Assembly (NCBI GenBank): GCA_900757285.1
Contig: CAAENI010000037.1
Coordinates: 1 to 7,543 of the forward strand
Direction of reading: 5' to 3'
DNA: 7,543 nucleotides
Source of the DNA: an uncultured Collinsella sp.
GTDB taxonomy: Bacteria > Actinomycetota > Coriobacteriia > Coriobacteriales > Coriobacteriaceae
The position numbers were made by a program, and so were the translations under genes. Below, piece by piece: positions 1-6,790 of this stretch. The stretch's first letter is position 1, and every line of letters starts with the position of its first letter. Under the pieces are notes generated by a model. The model did not search any database. It was not told the origin of the DNA and was given only the letters and a program-made list of their open reading frames with translations.

Positions 1-1
1 C

Positions 2-655
2 GGCAAGTCCACCATCGCCAAGGAGATCGCCCGCCAGCTGGGCTTTAACAAGCTCGACACGGGCGCCATGTATCGCGCCGTCACCTTCGCCGCGCTCGAT
101 CGTGGCATCGATCTGGACGACGAGGCCGCCATCGATGCCCTCGCCGAGCAGATCGAAATCCGCTTTACCAACGGCACTGGCGAAGACACACGCCTGACCA
201 TTGATGGCCAGGATGCCTCAGCTGCCATTCGCACCCCGCAGGTCGACGCCAACGTGTCCAAGGTCTCGGCCTACCCGGGCGTGCGCGCCGCCATGCTCAT
301 CCATCAGCGCCGCGCCGCCGAGGATCGCGATATCGTGGCCGAGGGTCGCGACATCGGCACCGTCGTGTTCCCCAACGCACAGGTCAAGGTCTTTCTGACC
401 GCCGACCCGCGCGAGCGTGCCCGCCGCCGCGTGCTGCAGCGTCACCAAAACGATGCCCAGCCGCTCACCTCCGAGCAGCTCGAGGCCGAGGTCGACGAGA
501 CCCTCGACGCCCTCAAACAGCGCGACAAGCTCGACAGCAGCCGCGAGGTCGCGCCGCTCGTGCCAGCCGAAGACGCCGTGCACGTCGACTCCACCGCCCA
601 CACCATCGATGAGGTCGTCCGCATTATCGAAGACCTCATCAACCAAAGGAGGTAG
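2..655 (+). CDS. cmk: Cytidylate kinase, 5' end cut by the window
   Basis: Cytidylate kinase transfers phosphate from ATP to CMP or dCMP in the cytosol, feeding nucleotide and CDP-lipid synthesis. The reading frame is open from base 2, and 217 residues are visible. The first visible residues, GKST, are the end of the Walker A loop, so only the start codon and a few N-terminal residues are missing. Typical family signatures follow in order: LDTGAMYRAVT near visible residues 18-28, EGRDIGTVVFP near 115-125, an Arg-rich lid segment (RERARRR), and RDKLDSSREVAPL near 175-187. The C-terminal pattern of an acidic stretch, a DST motif and an amphipathic helix is also usual for Cmk. The complete protein would be close to the family length of about 220-230 residues. 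It ends three bases before plsC, and its last codons contain the plsC ribosome binding site. Identification is firm; the true start lies outside the window. Confidence 0.96.
   Translation, partial: GKSTIAKEIARQLGFNKLDTGAMYRAVTFAALDRGIDLDDEAAIDALAEQIEIRFTNGTGEDTRLTIDGQDASAAIRTPQVDANVSKVSAYPGVRAAMLIHQRRAAEDRDIVAEGRDIGTVVFPNAQVKVFLTADPRERARRRVLQRHQNDAQPLTSEQLEAEVDETLDALKQRDKLDSSREVAPLVPAEDAVHVDSTAHTIDEVVRIIEDLINQRR
645..652 (+). promoter_or_regulatory. Ribosome binding site of plsC inside the end of cmk
   Basis: AAAGGAGG is a near-perfect Shine-Dalgarno sequence ending six bases before the plsC ATG. It sits within the last codons of cmk (Gln-Arg-Arg), just before the cmk stop. It fixes the plsC start and suggests that the two genes are translationally coupled. 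Confidence 0.85.
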
Positions 656-658
656 CCC

Positions 659-1387
659 ATGCGCCTGTTTAAGCAGACGCCCGAGGATTACTACAACGCC
701 CCCTATGCCGAGTTCCCGGCGCTCATCCGCGGCATCGTCGCCGTGGTCATGGGCATCCTGTGGGCCTTCTCCAAGCTCATGTGGCGTTGGAAGGTCGAGG
801 ACGCTGACCTGCTGTTTGAGCGCCAGGAAGGCCGCGGCAGCGTGGTCATCTGCAACCACACCTCGATGGCCGAGGTGCTGGCCGTGGAGACGGCGCTGTA
901 CTTTGGCGGCCGCCGCGTGCGTCCCATCTTTAAATCCGAATTCGCCAAGAGCAAGATCGTACGCTGGGCCTTTAGCCGCGTGGGCGGCATTCCTGTCGAG
1001 CGTGGCACCGCCGACATGAAGTGCCTGCGCGCCGCCCAGCATGCGCTGCAGCGCGGCGAGGACGTCCTGATCTTCCCCGAGGGCACGCGCATCCGCTCGC
1101 GCGAGATCAAGCCCGAGGTCCACGGCGGTTTTGCGCTCATCGCTCAGATGGGCAAGGCGCCCGTCAACCCGCTCGCCATCTGCGGCTGGTCCGACATCAC
1201 GCCTGCGGGCAAAAAGCTCATGCGTCCCAAGAAGTGCTGGATTCGTGCCGGCAAGGCCGTCTCGCTTTCCGATGCACCGGCCGAGCTCAAGCGCAAGGAG
1301 CGCCTGGCTTGGTTTGAGTCCGAGGCCATGAGCCGCGTATACGCCATACGTGACGAGCTGTGCGCCGAACATCCGGGCAGGTTCTAG
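659..1387 (+). CDS. plsC: 1-acyl-sn-glycerol-3-phosphate acyltransferase
   Basis: PlsC adds the second acyl chain to 1-acyl-glycerol 3-phosphate, giving phosphatidic acid at the inner face of the membrane. The protein has 242 residues, a usual size. Residues about 22-41 form a hydrophobic segment that fits a membrane anchor or re-entrant helix. The acyltransferase block follows: motif I NHTSMAE (66-72), with the catalytic His at 67; motif II around FKSEFAKSKIVRW (91-103) with GGIPVERG (109-116); motif III FPEGTR (139-144); and a motif IV-like region near 167-172 (APVNPLA spans 167-173). One oddity is that motif I reads H-X4-E, with Glu72 where most members have Asp. The start is set by the strong ribosome binding site three bases upstream of the cmk stop. 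PlsY and GpsA, further along the same operon, make its substrate, which supports the PlsC role over another lyso-lipid acyltransferase. The exact substrate is inferred. Confidence 0.9.
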   Translation: MRLFKQTPEDYYNAPYAEFPALIRGIVAVVMGILWAFSKLMWRWKVEDADLLFERQEGRGSVVICNHTSMAEVLAVETALYFGGRRVRPIFKSEFAKSKIVRWAFSRVGGIPVERGTADMKCLRAAQHALQRGEDVLIFPEGTRIRSREIKPEVHGGFALIAQMGKAPVNPLAICGWSDITPAGKKLMRPKKCWIRAGKAVSLSDAPAELKRKERLAWFESEAMSRVYAIRDELCAEHPGRF

Positions 1388-1389
1388 CC

Positions 1390-2289
1390 ATGAACGAGAA
1401 CGTGACGAACACCGCCGCGACTGCGTCCGACCAAGCCACCGCGCCTACCATCGAGATCGCCGCCCACGCCGGCACCTGCTACGGCGTGCAGCGTGCGCTC
1501 GATATGGCATTGGCGGCCGCCCCGCAGGCGGAGAAGAACGCTCAGGTCCACACCCTGGGTCCGCTCATCCATAACCCCATCGTGGTGCGCGAGCTCGCCG
1601 AGGCAGGCGTTGGTCTGGCAGACACCTTGGACGACGCCGCATCGGGCACCGTGATAATCCGCGCCCACGGCGTGGTGCCGCAGGTGATCGATGATGCCCG
1701 CAAGCGCGACCTTACCGTGGTCGACGCCACCTGCCCCTACGTGAAGAAGGTTCATGTGGCGGCCGAGCGCCTGGTGCGCGAAGGCTACCGCGTGATCGTC
1801 GTGGGCGAGCCGGGCCACCCAGAGGTCGAGGGTATTCTAGGCCACGCCGGCAATGACGCGCAGGTCGTGAGCTGTGCCGCCGACGCCGATGCCCTATCGC
1901 TCAAGGGCAAGGTGGGCCTGGTTGTGCAGACCACCCAGACCGCGCAGAACCTCGCTGAGGTCGTGGCCGCTATCACCCCGCGCGTGCAGGAGCTACGTGT
2001 GATCAACACCATCTGCGCCGCCACGAGTGAGCGTCAACAGGCAGCAGCCACACTTGCCAACCGCTGCGACCGCATGGTCGTGGTGGGCGGCAAGAACTCG
2101 GGCAACACCCGCCGCCTGGCGCAGATTTGCGCAGACGCCTGCGAGCGCACGTATCACATCGAGGAAGCTTCCGAGCTCAAAGCCGCGTGGTTTACCGACG
2201 CTCACCACATCGGCATCACCGCCGGAGCCTCCACCCCGCAAGAACACATCGAACGCGCCGTCACGCGCATCAAGGAGCTTTGCCGCTAA
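1390..2289 (+). CDS. ispH: 4-hydroxy-3-methylbut-2-enyl diphosphate reductase
   Basis: IspH is the last enzyme of the MEP isoprenoid pathway. It reduces HMBPP to IPP and DMAPP using a [4Fe-4S] cluster. From the ATG two bases after plsC the protein has 299 residues. The three cluster cysteines are visible: Cys30 (GTCYGV), Cys115 (DATCPYV) and Cys209 (NTICAAT). Active-site elements are also present: RAHGV (91-95), GHPEVEG (142-148, with His143 and Glu145), QTT (180-182), NSGNT (236-240) and TAGAS (277-281). A GTG at 1360 in the same frame would add ten residues but overlaps plsC and has no ribosome binding site. The ATG has a modest one, GGGCAGG at 1375-1381. Ahead of the conserved core is an Ala/Thr-rich extension of roughly 15-20 residues compared with E. 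coli IspH. Neighbours Cmk and PlsC match a cluster known in Firmicutes. Identification is firm; the start is fairly sure. Confidence 0.96.
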   Translation: MNENVTNTAATASDQATAPTIEIAAHAGTCYGVQRALDMALAAAPQAEKNAQVHTLGPLIHNPIVVRELAEAGVGLADTLDDAASGTVIIRAHGVVPQVIDDARKRDLTVVDATCPYVKKVHVAAERLVREGYRVIVVGEPGHPEVEGILGHAGNDAQVVSCAADADALSLKGKVGLVVQTTQTAQNLAEVVAAITPRVQELRVINTICAATSERQQAAATLANRCDRMVVVGGKNSGNTRRLAQICADACERTYHIEEASELKAAWFTDAHHIGITAGASTPQEHIERAVTRIKELCR

Positions 2290-2291
2290 CC

Positions 2292-3734
2292 ATGGACCAG
2301 ACCGTACCCGCATACGCCGCCGAGGTGGCCGATTACGGGCGCAGCCGCGACCCCGAGCCGGGTGAGGGCGCGCTCGTAAAGAACGTGCGTCCCGAATCGC
2401 CCGCGTGGGATGTGGGTATCGAGCCGGGCATGCGCGTGCTCACGGTCAACGGCGAGGCGCTCACCGACATGATCGTGTGGCTCTGGGAGGCCGACGATGA
2501 TACCGTCGACCTCGAGGTTTTCGACCCGCGCGACGGCACCGTCACCCCTGTCGAGCTCGACCGCTTTCCCGGCGAGGATTGGGGTTTGGAGTTCGATGGC
2601 CCCATCTTCGACGGCATGCGTACCTGCGTCAACGCCTGCGTGTTCTGCTTTATGACCATGCTCCCCAAGGGCGGCCGCTCCACGCTCTATATTCGCGACG
2701 ACGACTATCGCCTAAGCTTTTTGCAAGGCAACTTTGTCACGCTTACGAACCTCACCGACGAGGACGTGCAAAACGTCATCCAACGCAACATGAGCCCCAT
2801 GAACGTGTCGGTCCATGCCGTAAGCCCCGACGTCCGCCGCCGCATGATGGGCCGCAACGCCCAGCGCGGCATGGACGTACTCGAAGCCATCATGGCCGCC
2901 GGCATTGAGATTCATGCGCAGATTGTGCTGTGCCCCGGCATGAACGACGGCGAAGAGCTGGAAAAGACTCTGCGCTTTTGCGAGGAGCACGAGCAAATCA
3001 CAAGTCTGGGCATTGTGCCGCTCGGTTTTACCAAGCATCAAAACCGTTTTAGCTGGTCCTACAGCGACAAGCCCGAGCTAGCGCGCGAGACCATCGCCAT
3101 GATCAGGCCCTTCCAGGACCGTGCCTTCGAACGCTTCGGCCGCCACACCTTCCAGATGAGCGACGAGTTCTATCTGGACGCCGGCATCGATCCTCCCAAG
3201 GCGGACTTTTACGACGGCTACCCGCAGTATTACGACGGCATCGGTATGATCCGCTCGTATCTGGACGAGACCGATGACGTACTTGCCGCCGACGCCGAGC
3301 GTCTGGCCTGCGTCCGCGATGCCATCGCCGCTCGCAGCCAACATCTGCTGTGCCTCTCGGGCGCCAGCGCACGCGATACGGTGGCGCGCTTTGTGGAGTC
3401 ACCGCATGGTCTCGGCGGCACCGTCACGGCCATCAAGAACCGCTACTTTGGCGGCAACGTGGACGTGACCGGCCTCATCGTCGCGTGCGACATCCTGGAG
3501 CAGCTACCGCAAGACCTGTCGGGGGTTATGCTCTTTGTGCCTAAGCTCATGTTCAACGCTGACGGCATGACGCTTGACGAGTATCATCGTGACGATTTAC
3601 TCGCAAGCCTTACCAGTCGCGGCGCCGAGGTTCATGTGGTATCGACCATGCCGCATGAGCTGCTCGATACCCTAGAGCACATCCTTGGCATTGTGCCTGC
3701 CGACTCTACTAATTCCACTGACCCTACCCATTAA
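2292..3734 (+). CDS. PDZ / radical-SAM-like / DUF512 iron-sulfur protein of unknown function
   Basis: This 480-residue protein belongs to the DUF512 family, often annotated as a putative Fe-S oxidoreductase; its reaction is not known to me. Residues about 24-85 resemble a PDZ domain (SPAWDVGIEPGMRVLTVNG). Residues about 105-300 form a radical-SAM-like core with Cys112, Cys116 and Cys119 in the classical C-X3-C-X2-C spacing (CVNACVFC). Family-typical blocks follow: DDDYRLSFLQGNFVTLTNL (136-154), SPMNVSVHA (168-176) and LCPGMNDG (213-220). The DUF512 part occupies about 290-475, including NRYFGGNVDVTGLI (383-396). The last eleven residues are a polar Ser/Thr/Asp tail. A cytosolic location is likely, since there is no signal peptide or membrane segment. 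The ATG was chosen because it lies two bases after ispH. AAGGAG at 2272-2277 is 14 bases away, which is rather far. A TTG at 2127 would add 55 Arg/His-rich residues read out of frame through ispH and is unlikely. The gene commonly neighbours der in Clostridia. Confidence 0.9.
   Translation: MDQTVPAYAAEVADYGRSRDPEPGEGALVKNVRPESPAWDVGIEPGMRVLTVNGEALTDMIVWLWEADDDTVDLEVFDPRDGTVTPVELDRFPGEDWGLEFDGPIFDGMRTCVNACVFCFMTMLPKGGRSTLYIRDDDYRLSFLQGNFVTLTNLTDEDVQNVIQRNMSPMNVSVHAVSPDVRRRMMGRNAQRGMDVLEAIMAAGIEIHAQIVLCPGMNDGEELEKTLRFCEEHEQITSLGIVPLGFTKHQNRFSWSYSDKPELARETIAMIRPFQDRAFERFGRHTFQMSDEFYLDAGIDPPKADFYDGYPQYYDGIGMIRSYLDETDDVLAADAERLACVRDAIAARSQHLLCLSGASARDTVARFVESPHGLGGTVTAIKNRYFGGNVDVTGLIVACDILEQLPQDLSGVMLFVPKLMFNADGMTLDEYHRDDLLASLTSRGAEVHVVSTMPHELLDTLEHILGIVPADSTNSTDPTH
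3685..3713 (+). promoter_or_regulatory. Possible weak internal promoter ahead of der
   Basis: TTGGCA (3685-3690) matches five of six bases of the sigma-70 type -35 box. It is followed after 17 bases by ACTAAT (3708-3713), which matches four of six of the -10 box but lacks the important second-position A. The site lies in the locally less GC-rich 3' end of the DUF512 gene. A transcript starting near 3720 would have a leader of about 25 bases before the der ATG. A chance match is quite possible. Confidence 0.2.
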
Positions 3735-3739
3735 AGGAG
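3733..3739 (+). promoter_or_regulatory. Ribosome binding site of der overlapping the upstream stop codon
   Basis: AAAGGAG overlaps the TAA stop of the DUF512 gene and ends five bases before the ATG at 3745. It decides that start against an in-frame TTG at 3685, which would add 20 hydrophobic residues not seen in Der proteins, whose first GTPase domain begins almost at once. Confidence 0.85.
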
Positions 3740-3744
3740 AGCAG

Positions 3745-5079
3745 ATGAAACCTATCGTCGCCGTCGTCGGACGCCCCAACGTGGGCAAGTCCACGCTCGT
3801 TAACCGCCTGGCCCAGACCTCAGACGCCATCGTCCACGAGTCCCGCGGCGTCACGCGCGACCGCTCGTACCACACGGCCGATTGGAACGGCCGCGAGTTC
3901 ACCATCGTCGACACGGGCGGTATCGAGCCGCTCAAGAGCGACGACGTCTTTGCCACGTCCATCCGCGACCAGGCGCTCGCCGCCGCCGAGGAAGCCGCCG
4001 TCATCCTGTTTGTGGTCGATGGCCGCACCGGCGTCACCGAGGAGGACGAGTCGGTCGCTCGCATGCTCAAGCGCTGCGACAAGCCGGTCTTTCTGCTGGT
4101 GAACAAGCTCGACAACCCCGATCGCGAAAACGACAGCATCTGGGAGTTCTATTCGCTCGGCATCGGTGAGCCCACGCCCCTCTCGGCCCTGCATGGCCAC
4201 GGCACGGGCGACCTGCTCGATGACATCGTGGCCCTGCTTCCGGAGGAAGAGGACGAGGTCGCCGACGAGTTCCCCGATGCGCTGAACGTGGCCATCATCG
4301 GTCGCCCCAACGCCGGCAAGTCCTCGCTGTTCAACCGCATCCTGGGCGCCGACCGCTCCATCGTCTCGAACATCGCCGGCACCACACGCGACGCCATCGA
4401 CACGGTCGTCGAGCGCAACGGCAAGCACTACCGCATGGTCGACACCGCGGGTATTCGCAAGAAGAGCACCGTGTACGAGAACATCGAGTACTACTCCATG
4501 GTTCGCGGCCTGCGCGCCATCGATCGCGCCGACGTGGCACTGCTCGTCGTCGACGCCTCCGTGGGCGTTACCGAGCAGGACCAGAAGGTCATGGGCTTGG
4601 CCATCGAGCGCGGCTGCGCGATCGTCGTGCTGCTCAACAAGTGGGATCTGCTCGACGACGACCGCAAGCGCGAGGCCTGCATGGAGACCGTCGACCGCCG
4701 TCTGGGCGTCATGGCTCCCTGGGCCCAGTACCTGCGCATCTCGGCCCTCACCGGCCGCAGCGTCGAGAAGATCTGGGCGATGGTAGACGCCGCCGAAAAG
4801 ACGCGCTCGCAAAAGATCAGCACCTCGCGCCTCAACACGTTCCTCACCGACCTGCGCGAGTTCGGTCATACCGTGGTGGACGGCAAGCGCCGCCTGCGCA
4901 TGCACTACGTGACCCAGACGGGCGTCAACCCGCCGACGTTCACGTTCTTCGTCAACCACAGTGACCTGGTCAACGACACCTACCAGCGCTACGTGGAGAA
5001 CCGCATGCGCTCGACCTTCGACTTTGCCGGCACGCCCATTCGACTCTTCTTTAGGAAGAAGGAGCAAAAGGATGCATAA
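3745..5079 (+). CDS. der: Ribosome-assembly GTPase Der (EngA)
   Basis: Der is an essential GTPase with two tandem G domains that acts in maturation of the 50S ribosomal subunit. The 444-residue length is typical. The first G domain shows GRPNVGKS (9-16), a switch region around RGVTRDR (34-40), DTGG (56-59) and NKLD (120-123). An acidic linker (EEEDEVADEF, about 167-176) leads to the second G domain, with GRPNAGKS (186-193), AGTTRD (211-216), DTAG (233-236) and NKWD (298-301). From about residue 353 to 440 is the KH-like C-terminal domain (NPPTFTFFVNH, IRLFFRKK), which binds RNA. All GTP-binding motifs of both domains are intact. The last eight bases overlap plsY. The upstream DUF512 gene and downstream plsY and gpsA are usual neighbours in Clostridia. 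The call is essentially certain. Confidence 0.98.
   Translation: MKPIVAVVGRPNVGKSTLVNRLAQTSDAIVHESRGVTRDRSYHTADWNGREFTIVDTGGIEPLKSDDVFATSIRDQALAAAEEAAVILFVVDGRTGVTEEDESVARMLKRCDKPVFLLVNKLDNPDRENDSIWEFYSLGIGEPTPLSALHGHGTGDLLDDIVALLPEEEDEVADEFPDALNVAIIGRPNAGKSSLFNRILGADRSIVSNIAGTTRDAIDTVVERNGKHYRMVDTAGIRKKSTVYENIEYYSMVRGLRAIDRADVALLVVDASVGVTEQDQKVMGLAIERGCAIVVLLNKWDLLDDDRKREACMETVDRRLGVMAPWAQYLRISALTGRSVEKIWAMVDAAEKTRSQKISTSRLNTFLTDLREFGHTVVDGKRRLRMHYVTQTGVNPPTFTFFVNHSDLVNDTYQRYVENRMRSTFDFAGTPIRLFFRKKEQKDA
5059..5064 (+). promoter_or_regulatory. Ribosome binding site of plsY inside the end of der
   Basis: AAGGAG, within the last codons of der, lies seven bases before the plsY ATG at 5072. It supports that start, which overlaps the end of der by eight bases, rather than an in-frame GTG at 4961. 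The overlap suggests translational coupling of the two genes. Confidence 0.8.
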
Positions 5080-5755
5080 TCCGATTCTGCTGACCGCCAT
5101 CTGCGCCGTGGTCTCGTTCTTTATCGGGGCGATTCCGTTTGGCCTGATCTTGGGCCGCGTGTTCAACCACACCGACATTCGCAAGGCGGGCTCCGGCAAC
5201 ATCGGCACCACCAACGCCCTGCGTGTGGCCGGCCCCAAGGTGGCCGCGCTCACGCTGCTGCTCGACTGCCTTAAGGGCGCCATCTGCGTCCTTATCGCGC
5301 GTCCGCTCATTGCCGACTTGGGCTATGGCTTCCCCGTGAGCATTATGGCCCCCGGTGCCGCAGGCGACTGGATGCTCGGCGTCATTTGCCTGACAGCCGT
5401 GTGGGGCCATATCTTCTCGCCCTATCTCAACTTCCACGGCGGCAAGGGTATCGCCGTTGGTCTGGGTGTCATCCTCGCCTGGTACTGGCCTATTGGTCTG
5501 TCGCTGCTGGGCATGTTTATCGTGGCCGTCGCCATCACCAAGTATGTGTCGGTGGGCTCACTCGCCGCTGCCATCGGTCTTCCCATCGCCGCTTGTGCGG
5601 TCTTTCCGTACAGCAGCCTGGGACTCAAGTTTTGCATGGCGATGATCGGCATCACCGTGGTGTGGGCCCATCGCTCGAATATCCAAAAGCTCATGGCCGG
5701 TAAGGAGTCCAAGCTCTCGTTTACCAAGCGCGTCACCGAGCCCGACGATAAGTAG
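5072..5755 (+). CDS. plsY: Acyl-phosphate:glycerol-3-phosphate acyltransferase
   Basis: PlsY is an integral membrane enzyme that moves an acyl chain from acyl phosphate (made by PlsX) to position 1 of glycerol 3-phosphate. The 227-residue protein is strongly hydrophobic, with candidate membrane segments near residues 4-28, 57-80, 99-117, 127-157, 160-180 and 185-199. The three conserved cytosolic motifs are present: SGNIGTTNALR (41-51), HGGKGIA (122-128, the phosphate-binding loop) and HRSNIQKLMAGKESK (200-214). Motif 2 ends in Ala-Val where the family usually has Ala-Thr. The C terminus is short, basic and then acidic. The gene overlaps der by eight bases and sits nine bases before gpsA, which makes its glycerol 3-phosphate substrate. 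PlsC, which uses its product, lies four genes upstream. PlsX is not in the window. Confidence 0.95.
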   Translation: MHNPILLTAICAVVSFFIGAIPFGLILGRVFNHTDIRKAGSGNIGTTNALRVAGPKVAALTLLLDCLKGAICVLIARPLIADLGYGFPVSIMAPGAAGDWMLGVICLTAVWGHIFSPYLNFHGGKGIAVGLGVILAWYWPIGLSLLGMFIVAVAITKYVSVGSLAAAIGLPIAACAVFPYSSLGLKFCMAMIGITVVWAHRSNIQKLMAGKESKLSFTKRVTEPDDK

Positions 5756-5764
5756 GAGAGAGTC

Positions 5765-6772
5765 ATGAATGTTGCGCTGATTGGCTCAGGCTCCTGGGGA
5801 ACGGCCGTCGCCGGCCTTGCCGCCGCGCGCGCCGAGCGCGTGACCATGTGGGCCCACAGCGAGCAGACGGCCGCCGGCATTAACGGCGAGCACCGTAATC
5901 CCCGCTATCTGGTGGACTACGTGCTGCCGGAAAACGTTGTCGCCACGACGGGCTTGGCCCAGGCGCTCGACGGTTCCGATGCGATCATCTTTGCCGTGCC
6001 CTCCACGCACCTTCGCAGCGTGTGCCACCAGGCCGCGCCCTTTATCGCCGCCGACACCCCGGTGCTGTGCCTCACCAAGGGCATTGAGCCCGAGTCCGGC
6101 CTACTCATGAGCGAGGTCATCGCCAGCGAGATCGGAAACGAGTCGCGCGTGGCGGCGCTCTCGGGCCCCAACCATGCCGAGGAAATCTGCCGCGGCGGGC
6201 TTTCGGCCGCCGTCATCGCCAGCAAAGACCAACAGGTAGGGGAGACCTTTAAGGAGCTGCTGCTTTCCACGGCCTTCCGCATCTACCTGTCGCAGGATAT
6301 GACGGGCGTCGAGGTCTGCGGCGCCATGAAAAACGTCATCGCCATCGTGTGCGGCATCTCCGCCGGCTCGGGCGCGGGCGATAACACGCTCGCCCTTATC
6401 ATGACGCGCGGCCTGGCCGAGATCAGCCGCCTGGTGCACGCCCGCGGCGGCCAGGCCATGACCTGCATGGGGCTTGCCGGCATGGGCGACCTTATCGCCA
6501 CCTGCACTTCGGAGCATTCGCGCAACCGCACCTTTGGCTACGAGTTCGCTCATGGCGTATCGCTCGAAGAGTACCAGGCACGCACGCATATGGTGGTCGA
6601 GGGTGCCGTTGCGGCCCGTAGCGTCAGCGAGCTCGCCCGTTCACTGGGCGTAGACATTCCGCTCACCTTTGCCGTGGAGCAAACGCTCTACAACGGTGTT
6701 ACTTTGGATAGGGCGCTCGAGATTCTTACCGATCGCGTACCCTCCCAAGAGTTCTACGGACTCACCGACTAG
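5765..6772 (+). CDS. gpsA: Glycerol-3-phosphate dehydrogenase [NAD(P)+]
   Basis: GpsA reduces dihydroxyacetone phosphate to sn-glycerol 3-phosphate in the cytosol, the entry point of phospholipid synthesis. The 335-residue length is typical. The N-terminal Rossmann fold starts at once with GSGSWG (7-12), followed by FAVPS (76-80) and TKGIE (104-108). The LSGPNHAEE block (132-140) is the variant of the more common GPSFA-E motif. The C-terminal catalytic domain carries GAMKNVIAI (186-194), with the catalytic Lys189, then TRGLAEI (214-220), GLAGMGDLIATC (236-247) and SRNR (252-255). The ATG is preceded by AGGAG at 5754-5758, six bases away and overlapping the plsY stop. Placement directly after plsY links substrate supply to the acyltransferase. 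Identification is firm. Confidence 0.97.
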   Translation: MNVALIGSGSWGTAVAGLAAARAERVTMWAHSEQTAAGINGEHRNPRYLVDYVLPENVVATTGLAQALDGSDAIIFAVPSTHLRSVCHQAAPFIAADTPVLCLTKGIEPESGLLMSEVIASEIGNESRVAALSGPNHAEEICRGGLSAAVIASKDQQVGETFKELLLSTAFRIYLSQDMTGVEVCGAMKNVIAIVCGISAGSGAGDNTLALIMTRGLAEISRLVHARGGQAMTCMGLAGMGDLIATCTSEHSRNRTFGYEFAHGVSLEEYQARTHMVVEGAVAARSVSELARSLGVDIPLTFAVEQTLYNGVTLDRALEILTDRVPSQEFYGLTD

Positions 6773-6790
6773 CGCAGAAAGGCTTCTACC

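Noticed and set aside
417..1019. A 200-codon + strand frame crossing the cmk/plsC junction
   Set aside because: The product is an Arg/Ser/Pro-rich string typical of an out-of-frame reading of GC-rich genes, and it overlaps two certain genes.
218..1372. A 384-codon open frame on the - strand opposite cmk and plsC
   Set aside because: Same codon-bias shadow effect; the composition is rich in Gly, Ala, Leu, Asp and His with no motif, and it covers two firm genes.
2127..2291. An upstream TTG start that would lengthen the DUF512 protein by 55 residues
   Set aside because: The added segment is Arg/His-rich and reads out of frame through the ispH 3' end, as expected of a non-coding frame; the ATG at 2292 fits the operon spacing.
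3769..4325. Similar sequences GRPNVGKS and GRPNAGKS, which look like a repeat or duplication
   Set aside because: They are the P-loops of the two tandem GTPase domains that define Der, an ancient family feature.
3820..5310. A 496-codon open frame on the - strand opposite der and plsY
   Set aside because: It mirrors the biased third positions of the GC-rich der gene; its product is an Ala/Val/Asp/His-rich string without a recognisable domain, while the + strand carries certain genes with all motifs intact.
6773..6790. The widest gap (gpsA to rpe) as a terminator or promoter site
   Set aside because: Eighteen bases hold only a ribosome binding site; there is no inverted repeat followed by a T run and no paired promoter boxes.
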